A DNA stretch of 64,000 nt, from positions 186,001 to 250,000 of the forward strand of contig NZ_BORP01000003.1 in NCBI RefSeq assembly GCF_018333235.1, read 5' to 3'. The stretch is from Ornithinibacillus bavariensis (lineage in GTDB: Bacteria; Bacillota; Bacilli; Bacillales; Amphibacillaceae). The notes under the pieces were generated by a model that did not search any database, was not told the origin of the DNA, and worked only from the letters and a program-made list of their open reading frames with translations. The position numbers and the translations under genes were made by a program. This document shows, piece after piece, positions 17,133 through 26,003 of the stretch (the first letter of the stretch is position 1; each line of letters begins with the position of its first letter).

Positions 17133-17738
17133 TTAATAATCTAATCGATAAACTAAAAAGCGTTCATTATTGTTTTTTTCATATAGACCTGGAACCACAA
17201 CCTCCTGAGCTTGTTTAAATGCTGTACGATTTTCTAAGTAAAATACATAATCCTCGGAAGGGTAGTAAAGAATAATGTCCACTTCTCTTGGGGCCTTCTC
17301 CACCGAAAGCATAATTTGATTCACTATGTATTGAAAGATATGAACGGAAAATGGGTTAAAGAAATAAAATCGATTATCTATTTCACTAATTTCATACTGC
17401 TCAGCTAAACAGTGCTTAAACTGGAGTGTCTCTACAGAATTATTTGTTTTCTTTGTGTAAAGTTTTCGGTTATGAAGAGCCTTGCGATAGGCGATTTCAT
17501 TCATTTCAATTCCGGTCACTGCTGCTTGATAAAAATAATGAATAAAGAAGTTTAGCCTACCAAGGCCACAGCCAAAATCCACGAAATGATCACTACTTTT
17601 CACTTCATATTGTTCAACTAAAATCTCTAAAGCCTCGTATGGAGTTGGCTCATACGGATAATAATGAGTTATTTGGTTTAATACACCTTTACCTATTGTT
17701 TGTATGTTAAATAGCTTATCATAATAATATTCCTTCAT
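17133..17738 (-). CDS. Class I SAM-dependent methyltransferase
   Basis: A 201-residue protein with a Rossmann-like methyltransferase core. Motif I is HFVDFGCGLGRLNFFIHYF (near residues 50-68), the acidic post-I residue is in VTGIEMNE (near 74-81), and FFNPFS (near 125-130) takes the place of the NPPY-like motif IV. The C-terminal strand carries FLVYRLDY. The NPF-type motif is found in methyltransferases acting on amide or exocyclic nitrogens, but the substrate is unknown. It is a single gene with no operon partner. Confidence 0.8.
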   Translation of the reverse strand: MKEYYYDKLFNIQTIGKGVLNQITHYYPYEPTPYEALEILVEQYEVKSSDHFVDFGCGLGRLNFFIHYFYQAAVTGIEMNEIAYRKALHNRKLYTKKTNNSVETLQFKHCLAEQYEISEIDNRFYFFNPFSVHIFQYIVNQIMLSVEKAPREVDIILYYPSEDYVFYLENRTAFKQAQEVVVPGLYEKNNNERFLVYRLDY

Positions 17739-18023
17739 ATCTGTGCCTCATTATCTGTTTTTATCGTAATATTACGCTTGTTTTACTCATTAGACAAGGT
17801 GGTGTCTCCCTATTTTATCGTTGGCTGACATAATCTTTTTCTTTGTTGATACTAGTTTCGGTAACTATCCTAATCTATAATTCTTCTCAGGATAATCATG
17901 GCATTTACGATTTTTCCTCTTGGTCACGTTAAAAATTTCTGCCAATTTTAATCACTATTAACGCTTGTCAGCAAACTCTAACAAGTTTACTATTAGATAG
18001 GGAACTTAGAAAGGACAGAGTGA

Positions 18024-19190
18024 ATGGATAAACGTGTTTATTTCTTAATGATCGTTTCATTTATTATTGGAATGGTCGAATTAATCATAAGTGGTTTACT
18101 GGATCTAATTGCCGGTGATTTACATGTATCGATTGGAGCTGCAGGGTTTTTAGTAACCATCTTTTCTCTTATTTTTGCTATTGCATCTCCGATTTTATTG
18201 CTAATGACAGCAAAAATTGAACGAAAGAAGCTTACCTTAATCTTTTTGTTTTTCTTTCTAATCGGTAATGTCGTATCGATTATTAGCCCGAATTATAGTA
18301 TTCTGTTGCTGGGTAGGATTATTACTGCATTAAGTGGAGCGCTCTTAATCATTCTTTGCCTTGTCATGGCTCCTACAATCGTAGAACCTAAATACCGTGG
18401 AAGGGCGATTGGAATTGTATCGATGGGTGTTAGTGGTTCATTAGTGCTTGGTGTTCCAGTAGGATTAATGCTAGGAGAAATGTTTAGCTGGCGGGCACCT
18501 TTTATTTTTATAGCAATATTGACTGCCTTGTCCCTCATTGGTGTCTTTTTCTTCATGGATCGTGTGGAACCAAAGCCTTCTGTTCCGCTTCGATTGCAGC
18601 TAGCAACCTTGAAATCAAGGAAAATATTGTTTGCGCATTTTTCAACCTTCCTTTATATGTCTGGACATTCCGTGCTTTATACGTATTTAAAGCCTTTTGT
18701 TCAGGAAACGATGGATTTAAGTGCTACCTGGATTAGTATTCTCTTTTTAATTTTTGGGATAGCAGCTGTGAGTGGTGGAGGTCTTGGTGGTACATTCGCT
18801 GATACGTTAGGTACAAAAAGGACGATTATTTCCTCCATCCTAATATTCAGTACGGTGATTCTTGTAATTCCATATACTACTTTCTTCATGCCTATATTCT
18901 TGATTGCACTCGTACTATGGGGAATTATGAGCTGGGCTATATCACCAGCGATGCAAAGCTATTTAATTGACTCTTCACCAGAAACATCTGATATTCAACA
19001 GAGCTTAAGTAACTCATCCCTGCACTTTGGCATCGCATTTGGTTCGTTCGTTGGGGGAATGATTATTGGAAAATTACCAATTGAAGCAAACGCAATTATC
19101 GGCGGATTATTCATCTTAGCTTCTCTTGGAACCATGCTCATCTCCTTAAAAAGTAGTCTAGTATCAAACAAAGCTTCTTCAACCATGTAA
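18024..19190 (+). CDS. MFS transporter, drug/metabolite efflux type
   Basis: A 388-residue membrane protein with 12 predicted helices and the DHA1-type layout (AraJ/NepI/YdhP-like). Motif A in loop 2-3 is degenerate (MTAKIERKKLT), and loop 8-9 has GGTFADTLGTKRT. The PVG-containing helix 5 (LGVPVGLMLG) is the motif C of proton antiporters, so export is likely. AAAGGA precedes ATG 18024 by 8 nt. It is monocistronic, with a clear terminator after the stop codon. The substrate is unknown; sugar-efflux and purine-nucleoside exporters are relatives. Confidence 0.85.
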   Translation: MDKRVYFLMIVSFIIGMVELIISGLLDLIAGDLHVSIGAAGFLVTIFSLIFAIASPILLLMTAKIERKKLTLIFLFFFLIGNVVSIISPNYSILLLGRIITALSGALLIILCLVMAPTIVEPKYRGRAIGIVSMGVSGSLVLGVPVGLMLGEMFSWRAPFIFIAILTALSLIGVFFFMDRVEPKPSVPLRLQLATLKSRKILFAHFSTFLYMSGHSVLYTYLKPFVQETMDLSATWISILFLIFGIAAVSGGGLGGTFADTLGTKRTIISSILIFSTVILVIPYTTFFMPIFLIALVLWGIMSWAISPAMQSYLIDSSPETSDIQQSLSNSSLHFGIAFGSFVGGMIIGKLPIEANAIIGGLFILASLGTMLISLKSSLVSNKASSTM

Positions 19191-19193
19191 AAT

Positions 19194-19234
19194 AGGATGA
19201 CCTTTTAAAATTCATTTAAAAAGGTCATCCTTTT
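19194..19234 (+). terminator. Terminator of the MFS gene
   Basis: Stem AGGATGACCTTTT / AAAAGGTCATCCT with a short loop and a TTTT tail, directly after the stop codon. Confidence 0.88.
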
Positions 19235-19500
19235 CATTAAGCAACCTTATTGCTCCGCTCTCATATCCTCTTACAACTTATGCCAATATAGCTTTTACTC
19301 ATCATCAAGCACAGCCACTTGCCAGAAGCAAGATGGAACTTCTATATTCAAACCCGTTCTATGGCTTCCACTACACATTCAGCTAACGTTTTTCTATGCT
19401 CGCAGGTTGTACCCCTACATCTAGTTTAGTTAGTTGTATATTATAGTTTTCGTCTATAAAATAGCAAGATATTTTTTAAAACAAACATATCCTGTCCGCA
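19235..19500. other. Intergenic region, possible short gene remnant
   Basis: No intact gene. On the minus strand two adjacent frames read as short protein-like fragments near 19330-19440 (KLDVGVQP, then CEHRKTLAECVVEAIERV and a stop). They could be the tail of a decayed gene but are too short to name. Confidence 0.25.
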
Positions 19501-20121
19501 TTATTTCTTACAAATGGCTATACCAAGTGGAAAATTTTTCTCTATTACCGCTGGATGTTCAGGTTGGATTAATGCACCTTTTTGATAAAAAAAGTTTTTG
19601 TCTGGATAATCTGCAAATAATTCCTTAAATTCCTGTACAGTCAGTTGGTGAACATGAAATTCCTGCCCACTTGGCTTTCCTCTCCCTTCCCCAAATGGCG
19701 TGGATAAAATTAATGTTCCACCTGGCTTGAGCATTTCATAAATATTTTTCATAAATTTGGCTTCTTCTTTTACATGCTCAATTGTTTCAAAGCTGATGAT
19801 ACAATCGAACTGGCCAAGCTTATCCGGTAATGTTTGATCAGTAACATCCCCTACTAAAAAGGTTGAGCATGGATGATAATAGGTAGCCTTTGCATACTTC
19901 ACTGCATCTGGATCAATATCAATACCGATAACCGCTTCTACATGATTTACACGCGACTTCGCAATAATATGACTCCCATACCCTGAACCACTGGCAAAAT
20001 CCAGTACTCTTCCGTAAGCATATTCCTTTGCAAAATGATATCTAGCAATATGTTCGATTAACAACCCATTCAATATTTTCATGTTCTCTGGGATAATTCG
20101 TTCTCCTGTATCCTTTAGCAT
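19501..20121 (-). CDS. Class I SAM-dependent methyltransferase (methyltransf_11/25 type)
   Basis: A 206-residue protein with a full SAM-binding core: motif I VLDFASGSGYGSHII (near residues 38-52), acidic strand 2 VIGIDIDPDAVKYA (near 64-77), motif II CIISFETIEHV (near 105-115), and motif III LKPGGTLILSTPF (near 130-142). The EHV segment is typical of UbiE/COQ5-like and glycan methyltransferases. The start is uncertain among GTG 20133, ATG 20127 and ATG 20121; the last has GGGG 6 nt upstream. It stands alone. The substrate is not evident. Confidence 0.85.
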   Translation of the reverse strand: MLKDTGERIIPENMKILNGLLIEHIARYHFAKEYAYGRVLDFASGSGYGSHIIAKSRVNHVEAVIGIDIDPDAVKYAKATYYHPCSTFLVGDVTDQTLPDKLGQFDCIISFETIEHVKEEAKFMKNIYEMLKPGGTLILSTPFGEGRGKPSGQEFHVHQLTVQEFKELFADYPDKNFFYQKGALIQPEHPAVIEKNFPLGIAICKK

Positions 20122-20259
20122 GTCCATCCCCACGTTCCATTTTTTTCATATTTTTTAGTCTACCATGCAGATACTCATCTGGGAAATATTTAATAGCAAG
20201 GGTATGTTATTCCATATATTGCTAATACTAATTGAAAAGCACTACTAGGAGGTTGGAAA

Positions 20260-20694
20260 GTGATTGAATTACAAACAGAGTTGGAAGGAAAGCGGGCCTA
20301 CTTTGGCGTTGCCCGACAGTTAGCGAAGCAATTTGGACTTAGTATGTGTGGTAGCTGGGAGTATGACGGTGCATTCTTTGATGCAACACTACACCGTGAA
20401 AATGGGGAAACCATTTATCTTCGTATGCCATTTCACGTACTTGAAGGAATGTTAGATAGAAGTGATGCTTTCATTGAATTTAGAACACCATTTGTGATTA
20501 AGCATATCGTACATATTGGTTTAGACAAGGATGAGAACTCCTTACTTGCAGCAACAGGTTTTAATCAATTTCAGGAACCACTGGATAAAGATGGACAAAT
20601 AAGAAATAAAACAAAGTGGGAAGAAATCGGTGAAGATGTGTCAAATGAATATGCCCGAGCAATCGCTGCTATAGAGACCAAACATATATCTTAA
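20260..20694 (+). CDS. YugN-like family protein
   Basis: A 144-residue cytosolic protein resembling the YugN-like family of bacilli. The start is GTG 20260 with AGGAGG 8 nt before it. Visible features are an N-terminal amphipathic segment (GKRAYFGVARQLAKQFGLSM), a beta-rich middle (FDATLHRENGETIYLRMPF) and the conserved FVIKHIVHIGLD stretch. No catalytic motif can be recognised. It is monocistronic with a strong hairpin after the stop codon. The family has no proven biochemical function, so none is assigned. Confidence 0.75.
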   Translation: MIELQTELEGKRAYFGVARQLAKQFGLSMCGSWEYDGAFFDATLHRENGETIYLRMPFHVLEGMLDRSDAFIEFRTPFVIKHIVHIGLDKDENSLLAATGFNQFQEPLDKDGQIRNKTKWEEIGEDVSNEYARAIAAIETKHIS

Positions 20695-20698
20695 CCGT

Positions 20699-20733
20699 AA
20701 AGACAACCAATTATAATAGATTGGTTGTCTTTA
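20699..20733. terminator. Bidirectional terminator
   Basis: AAAGACAACCAAT / ATTGGTTGTCTTT stem with an 8-nt loop, between the convergent YugN-like and acyltransferase-like genes. Confidence 0.88.
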
Positions 20734-21801
20734 CATTAGTATACTCGGGTTTGAAAGTATTTCCATATTTACAAATGATGAATTAGAATCAAGTGTTCCT
20801 TTGATTTGTTTGATGCGCAGCTTCTCTCCGTCCAACCATTTTTGAAAGTCTAACATTACAGGCTTTTGGTCACCACCTAAAGAAAACCATGCCTTCATTT
20901 CTCTTGGAAAATATGCTGAGGTATGGAGTGTACCTGCCCAAGCACCATATTTAGAAGAAAACACACCATTATTCGTATTATTCATCATCTGAAAAGCCTG
21001 ATAAGTATCCAAGCTATTCTTTCCTTGAAGCATCATAGACGCTTGCCTATTCATGGATTCATCTGTTCGGTAACGGTTTTCCTCCGTTATTTTTTCAAAG
21101 TGATTTGTACATGCATTACTGTGATGGACCTCTACTCTTCGTGGGGAGGCTTCAACGACATAGCTCTTACCCTGTTTATCAAGAAGGACATAATTAAAAG
21201 AGTGTCTATGTGGGATCTCTTTTAACAGATCAACTGCCTCTGCAACAGATGCGCAAGACTCGAGAATAAGTCTCCCAATCATATTACAAATAAAACCACT
21301 ATCAGAACGGACACGATTAACAAAGTTATATCCCATTGCTAACCCTTTTTCATTTATCCCATCAATACGCCCGGTGATTTGCATCGAAGGTCCAGCTATT
21401 GCATACCCACCATCCGTAGGCTGATAAAGCACATATCGTCCTTCATAGGATGCAGGATGGTTATCGTAATTCCGTACCATATAATCCTCACCGGTAAAAA
21501 TAGAGCACCCACTTTTACCATATTCTAAATAGTATCCGCCAAATTCTCGAATCGCATCGTGCATATGCCATTGCAGTGCATCACATAGTCCCTCTATTTC
21601 CTCCCATACGCCAGGAGCAAATTGCAAAATAGCAGACTTAACCTCCTGCTCGTCAATCGAAAAATGATATTTTCTCTTTGGTCCCCATTGTTTTTCACGA
21701 TTGGCAAGAATTGGTGATTCTCTAAGTGCCTCACCCTGCATAAATCCGAAATCATAGTGACCTCCGCGAAATTGAATTATGTCACTGTATACTGGTTTCA
21801 T
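20731..21801 (-). CDS. C45-family acyltransferase/hydrolase (penicillin acyltransferase-like)
   Basis: An Ntn-hydrolase-fold protein of 356 residues related to acyl-CoA:6-aminopenicillanate acyltransferases and choloylglycine-type amidases. In this family an internal Cys becomes the N-terminal nucleophile after self-cleavage; here the likely residue is the Cys of GKSGCSIFTGEDYMVRNYD (near residue 115). An Asn/Arg-rich follow-up (RNYDNHP) and the later GYNFVNR segment also match. ATG 21801 follows GAGGAG by 6 nt; a 32-codon upstream extension has no support. It is a single gene. The natural amide substrate is unknown. Confidence 0.83.
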   Translation of the reverse strand: MKPVYSDIIQFRGGHYDFGFMQGEALRESPILANREKQWGPKRKYHFSIDEQEVKSAILQFAPGVWEEIEGLCDALQWHMHDAIREFGGYYLEYGKSGCSIFTGEDYMVRNYDNHPASYEGRYVLYQPTDGGYAIAGPSMQITGRIDGINEKGLAMGYNFVNRVRSDSGFICNMIGRLILESCASVAEAVDLLKEIPHRHSFNYVLLDKQGKSYVVEASPRRVEVHHSNACTNHFEKITEENRYRTDESMNRQASMMLQGKNSLDTYQAFQMMNNTNNGVFSSKYGAWAGTLHTSAYFPREMKAWFSLGGDQKPVMLDFQKWLDGEKLRIKQIKGTLDSNSSFVNMEILSNPSILM

Positions 21802-21918
21802 CGTTATCTCCTCATTCCAAATGTATCCTAAGTTTAGTTTATTTTTCATAGGAAAGAAAAAATTATGCCTGCGAATAAAAGGAGTACCGTAAGCCATTCT
21901 ACTATCTGAGGTGATTAA

Positions 21919-22128
21919 ATGAAAAAAGAGGAAAATAAAAAATTTGCGATGCCTGTTGAAGCAAACATAGACGGAGAAATTGGCGCGCAGAATGGACTAC
22001 GAGCAAACTATCCATTTGACTATTTAAATAAAATGGTTGGGGACTCTGTTAAGGAGCATAAGGAATTAGAAGCAGCAAATGAAATAATTGCAGAAAAGGA
22101 AATCGGGCAGTCATTCCATAATTCTTGA
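21919..22128 (+). CDS. Small acidic hypothetical protein
   Basis: A 69-residue soluble protein with no recognised domain. It is rich in Glu, Lys and Asn with a short core (GEIGAQNGLRANYPFDYLNKMV) and a helical acidic tail. GAGGTG 6 nt before the ATG and a strong terminator after the stop codon make it a convincing gene. It is divergent from the acyltransferase-like gene. Similar small proteins occur in spore formers, but I do not recognise this one. Confidence 0.6.
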   Translation: MKKEENKKFAMPVEANIDGEIGAQNGLRANYPFDYLNKMVGDSVKEHKELEAANEIIAEKEIGQSFHNS

Positions 22129-22137
22129 ATGAAATAC

Positions 22138-22175
22138 AATATGGCAGTGGGAATAGCCTATCCCACCGCCATATT
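22138..22175. terminator. Bidirectional terminator
   Basis: AATATGGC-A-GTGGGA / TCCCAC-C-GCCATATT stem with a short loop, between the small hypothetical gene and the convergent ABC-2 operon. Confidence 0.85.
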
Positions 22176-22964
22176 CTAAACACTCTTTAATAATGCACCA
22201 TTTTTCCTAGCAACCTTTTCCATCATTGTCGCAAACACTAACGAAACCAATAAATAACAGATACCGATAATTAGCTCTTTTCCTAATAAAGGGTATACCG
22301 AATACGACTCGATTCCATAAATGGAACGTAGTGCCTCAATGCTATGGGTTAATGGTAGCATTCTTGCGATAAATTCCAGGCTGTTTGGAAGCAGTGTAAC
22401 CGAGAAGTTTACCCCACAGAATACTTGAAAGACTGCCAATGCTAGGTTTAAAAACAGGTTAACATTAGCAAATAATAGACTAAGGCAAGCGAATAATAAT
22501 GAAAAAGCTAACACCGAAAACAGGGTGACAATAAATAACACCAGAATATTTCCAATTTGGTCTAAAGGTAATGGAATATCAAATATGAGCCAGCCGATTA
22601 GTAAACCGACGGTAAAAACAAACATTCCATCGAACAATGGTACAATCGCTTTTCGAATAATAATCCACAGTGTCGGTGAAGGAGAAGCGATATTTAACTC
22701 TAGCGTCCCATACCTTCTCTCAAATCGGAACATTGTCATAAAGTTTATCATAATTGTATGACATGTATAGCTAGCAATATTTCCAATGACTACAAAGCTT
22801 AAATAGTCCGACCCAATCATGGCACTGACTAATGTTGCATAAAACAAATAGTTCATAAAAGGATCAACAATGCGAAACAAAATAAACAGCTTTAATGATT
22901 GAAAGGAATATAGTGCTTTATAGGATAGGTTAGTAAATCCGTATTTATGTATCCAAAACATCAC
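22176..22964 (-). CDS. ABC-2 type exporter permease, second subunit
   Basis: Membrane subunit of 262 residues with six hydrophobic helices and an ABC-2 layout. The coupling region near the N-terminus (SYKALYSFQSLKLFILFRIVDP) precedes the first helix, and RFERRYGTLELNIASPSP (near residues 80-97) is the typical cytosolic loop. It overlaps the preceding permease gene by 4 nt. With the second permease and the ATPase it forms a three-gene exporter operon. The substrate (drug, lipid or antimicrobial peptide) is unknown. Confidence 0.85.
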   Translation of the reverse strand: MMFWIHKYGFTNLSYKALYSFQSLKLFILFRIVDPFMNYLFYATLVSAMIGSDYLSFVVIGNIASYTCHTIMINFMTMFRFERRYGTLELNIASPSPTLWIIIRKAIVPLFDGMFVFTVGLLIGWLIFDIPLPLDQIGNILVLFIVTLFSVLAFSLLFACLSLLFANVNLFLNLALAVFQVFCGVNFSVTLLPNSLEFIARMLPLTHSIEALRSIYGIESYSVYPLLGKELIIGICYLLVSLVFATMMEKVARKNGALLKSV

Positions 22965-23719
22965 ATTGCACCTAACTTTCCATGTCTACGTAAGACCATT
23001 TCCATTTTTCGAATAACAAATGCAGCTAATAATAAATAGATGAAACTTATACCTAGTGAAATTATCATGGTCGTATACATCATTTCATTTACCTCAATTG
23101 CTTCATAGACAGCTTTTATTCCCCAGGTCATCGGTATACCATATGAAACAAATTGGATAACATTAGGCAATTGCTCAACTGGAATAAATACCCCACACAT
23201 TAAAATAATTGGTGTCAGAATTAAATTTTGAAAATCAAACACATTTTGAAATACCGCAAAAACTATTGCTAAAATGATTCCCACTACACATAAAGAAATA
23301 ATAAGCACAATGACAGAAGAAAAAAACCAGAAATAATTTGAAATAGTAATGGAAAAACCAAAAATAAATCTGGCATATACGAAGCTTAACACCATCGTAA
23401 TTAGTGCAATCATGGAATTACTAAATGCCTTTGAGATAATGACTTGAAACAGTGAGGTTGGTGCCGCAATAACAAGCTTTAATGTGTCACTCCATCGTAA
23501 AGAGACTAATGCAGAACCCGAGGAATATAATACATAGCTCCACATACTAATTAATGCCGAAGCTACTACAAAGCGGTCTGTATTTACATCTCCCCTAATC
23601 TGCTGTAGAAAATATACAATCGTTAGAAATACTAAAGGCTGGAAGAAAAGTAGAAATTGGTACATTTTGTTATGAAAATTTGTAAAGTATTTTATCTCTT
23701 GGACGAATAAATTTAGCAT
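22961..23719 (-). CDS. ABC-2 type exporter permease, first subunit
   Basis: A 252-residue membrane protein with six helices of the ABC-2 superfamily. The segment SLRWSDTLKLVIAAPTSLFQVIISK between helices 2 and 3 is the usual coupling loop, and CGVFIPVEQLPNVIQFVSYGIPMTW is the conserved C-terminal hairpin of DrrB/NodJ-like permeases. It starts 1 nt after the ATPase gene ends and overlaps the second permease by 4 nt. The two unequal permeases would form a heterodimeric pore. Confidence 0.85.
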   Translation of the reverse strand: MLNLFVQEIKYFTNFHNKMYQFLLFFQPLVFLTIVYFLQQIRGDVNTDRFVVASALISMWSYVLYSSGSALVSLRWSDTLKLVIAAPTSLFQVIISKAFSNSMIALITMVLSFVYARFIFGFSITISNYFWFFSSVIVLIISLCVVGIILAIVFAVFQNVFDFQNLILTPIILMCGVFIPVEQLPNVIQFVSYGIPMTWGIKAVYEAIEVNEMMYTTMIISLGISFIYLLLAAFVIRKMEMVLRRHGKLGAM

Positions 23720-23720
23720 C

Positions 23721-24665
23721 TTAACCTACATCCTCCATTAGATAAATATAGGCATCCTCTAACGATATCTCTCTCTTACTAAGTTTAAGCACCTGACCAA
23801 ATTGTTCCAAATAACTAGTTGCCTCATCCTCACTAGAAATTTTCATTTCGAATTTAATATGAACAAAGGATCCCTTTAAAACTTCTTCCTCTACATTCTT
23901 AAAGGTTTGATCCGCTTTCAGCTTCTCTAAATGTTCCGTGCTCAATATCGCCTCATACAGGTTCAAATGATTACAGCTCTCCTTAATATGACTTGGTTCA
24001 CCAATGATGCTGATTTTCCCATCGCGAATAAAAGCTATGCGGTCACATAAATCATCTGCTTCTTGCATGTAATGGGTTGTTAAAATTACTGTTATCCCTT
24101 GTTCAGAAAGTTCTCTGACTAAGTCTCGTAATAATCTTGCTCCAACCGGATCAAGACCGATAGTAGGCTCATCCAAAAACAGGATTTTCGGCTCATTAAT
24201 TAAGCATCTAGCAATATGTAATCGTTGAATCATTCCTTTGGAAAAGGTATGGATTTTCTGGTTTTCTGCTTCCTTTAAGGAGACTAAATCTAGTAGTTTA
24301 TCAATTAATGCGGGTTGTTCCTTCCTCTTTACCTTATAAAGCGTACAAAAATAATATAAATATTCCTTTCCCGTTAGCCGACCATAAACGCCTCGCTCTC
24401 CACCATATACAAAATTAATTTGGTTTCTAATTTTTTGACTTTCACTGACGACATCGTAACCTAATACCTTTACATCGCCTTCTGTTGGAAGTAATAATGT
24501 CGTAAGTATTTTAATCGTCGTAGTCTTACCTGCACCGTTCGGACCTAAGAGACCAAATACCTCTCCTCGTTTCACATCAAAGGAAATATGATCAAGTGCA
24601 AGCTTATTCCCCTCTTTTAGCTTATATACACGTGTAAGATCCTTCACTTCAATAACGTTTTCCAA
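23721..24665 (-). CDS. ABC exporter ATP-binding protein
   Basis: ATPase of 314 residues in the DrrA/NatA-like group. Walker A is GPNGAGKTT (near residues 41-49), the ABC signature is FSKGMIQRL (near 141-149; the S-K-G-M variant of LSGGQ is usual in this group), Walker B is ILFLDEPT and the switch His lies in LTTHYM. A C-terminal extension of about 90 residues follows the core. It is the first gene of the three-gene ABC-2 operon. No regulator is adjacent. Confidence 0.9.
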   Translation of the reverse strand: MENVIEVKDLTRVYKLKEGNKLALDHISFDVKRGEVFGLLGPNGAGKTTTIKILTTLLLPTEGDVKVLGYDVVSESQKIRNQINFVYGGERGVYGRLTGKEYLYYFCTLYKVKRKEQPALIDKLLDLVSLKEAENQKIHTFSKGMIQRLHIARCLINEPKILFLDEPTIGLDPVGARLLRDLVRELSEQGITVILTTHYMQEADDLCDRIAFIRDGKISIIGEPSHIKESCNHLNLYEAILSTEHLEKLKADQTFKNVEEEVLKGSFVHIKFEMKISSEDEATSYLEQFGQVLKLSKREISLEDAYIYLMEDVG

Positions 24666-24798
24666 CCTAATTCCCCTTTTATTATTGATATGTTTTGAAT
24701 TTTATCATACTTGGGAAATAATTCCTATATTGAAAAATATTCAGGGAATATAGCTGTTATAATCACTTGAAATAGGTAATATAATTGGATAGAGCTAA

Positions 24799-24957
24799 AT
24801 GAAAGGTCACGAAAATTGGCAATTACTACAGAATAACGATGCCAAAGAGGATGTTGAATGAAGTAAGGGATTAGTTACGGAATGATGTCATAGATAAAAA
24901 AATGACTTTGAAGAAATGATAAATATAATTCAAAAAGATAGGAAGAAAGTGTTATAA
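24799..24957 (+). pseudogene. Decayed AbrB/MazE-type antitoxin gene
   Basis: The plus strand reads as a broken SpoVT/AbrB-domain antitoxin. After ATG 24799 a frameshift leads to KVTKIGNYYRITMPKRMLNEV, which matches the swapped-hairpin motif (K-V-T-K-I-G-N-S-x-G-I-T-x-P-K-x-x-L). An in-frame TAG follows. A third frame then gives a C-terminal-like tail DFEEMINIIQKDRKKVL and a stop at 24955-24957. At least two frameshifts and one stop codon are needed, so it cannot be functional. No toxin gene is adjacent. It is a relic of a toxin-antitoxin or stand-alone AbrB-like gene. Confidence 0.6.
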
Positions 24958-25001
24958 GGCACATCCTTATTATTAGAATGTGCCTTCCAAGGCTATTTTT
25001 T
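24956..25001 (+). terminator. Terminator-like hairpin after the antitoxin relic
   Basis: AAGGCACAT / ATGTGCCTT stem (24956-24964, 24978-24986); a seven-T run follows after 7 nt. Probably the old terminator of the decayed gene. Confidence 0.5.
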
Positions 25002-25049
25002 TATTCTATTTGCAAATATAATATCTTTTCTAATTTCTGTTTATTTATT

Positions 25050-25991
25050 TTATTTTCCTCGCAGAACCGCTAACAGGTCGGCTTTGAATACATCACGATC
25101 CACAGCTTCACAAACCCTCACATTAGGATTCTTCCCACTCCGATTATTGATATCTACCATATTATAACCTCTCGTGATCTCGCCTTTTGTTTCTACATCG
25201 ACATAGTACATCGTTGACTTTGTCATTAATTCCTCATTCGCTGCAATCGCAACTAATAATGTATCTGGATGTGTTGTTCCATTAATCTTATGTACTTCAC
25301 GGTTAAATTTCAGTACAACACGATTTATATCCATGAAAAATTTCGAGCGCTCTGTTCCTAGCTTTTCAATCTCCTGATGGTCCTCATCTGCCATAACAGA
25401 GTACCTTGTACACATATCCCAGCCGACCATTGTAATTGGAATACCAGAATGTAAAACGATTTTAGCTGCTTCCGGATCCACATAAAAATTATACTCTGCA
25501 GCTGCCGTAATATTACCGAGGGAATTGTTCGTACCTCCCATGATATAAATATGTGGAATATCCTTCACAATTGTAGGGTCCTTCTTCATCGCCATCGCAA
25601 TATTCGTTAATGGCGCAATAGCTAATAGCTCTATCTCTCCGGGGTTTGCTTTTACCGTTTCAATAATAAAATCAATCGCATGCTTGTCCTCTGGTCGTTG
25701 CTTAGCTTTTTCAAAGAATGAATCCCCCATTCCGTCTTTTCCATGGACATCCTCTACTGTTACATGCCCTTCCTGTGTTCCAAGGATTGGACCCTCATAT
25801 CCTTTAAAAACTGGCACATGATAATCCGGATTAAAAACCTGGATTGTATACAATGCGTTCTCTACCTCTTGATCAAAATCTACATTTCCACCAGTAATGG
25901 TTACTCCTTCAACTTTAAAATGATGAAGTGCCGTTAGAATGGCAATTGTATCATCACCTGCTGTGTCCGTATCAATAATAATTCTTCTCAT
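25050..25991 (-). CDS. Nucleoside hydrolase (IUNH family), canonical motif
   Basis: Cleaves N-glycosidic bonds of ribonucleosides to base and ribose. The 313-residue protein has the calcium-binding signature DTDTAGDD (residues 7-14) at the N-terminus and the conserved PLTNIA and IMGG segments, then the DPEAAKIVL region and a late His-rich loop. AGGAGG precedes ATG 25991. It lies 12 nt after the neighbouring nucleoside hydrolase gene, so the two are co-transcribed. Substrate choice (pyrimidine or inosine type) cannot be fixed from the sequence. Confidence 0.92.
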   Translation of the reverse strand: MRRIIIDTDTAGDDTIAILTALHHFKVEGVTITGGNVDFDQEVENALYTIQVFNPDYHVPVFKGYEGPILGTQEGHVTVEDVHGKDGMGDSFFEKAKQRPEDKHAIDFIIETVKANPGEIELLAIAPLTNIAMAMKKDPTIVKDIPHIYIMGGTNNSLGNITAAAEYNFYVDPEAAKIVLHSGIPITMVGWDMCTRYSVMADEDHQEIEKLGTERSKFFMDINRVVLKFNREVHKINGTTHPDTLLVAIAANEELMTKSTMYYVDVETKGEITRGYNMVDINNRSGKNPNVRVCEAVDRDVFKADLLAVLRGK

Positions 25992-26003
25992 TTTGTATTC
26001 CTC

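Noticed and set aside
17739-18023. Possible decayed gene on the minus strand (KLAEIFNVTKRKNRK and following)
   Set aside because: Only two short open stretches split by a stop; within chance for AT-rich sequence.
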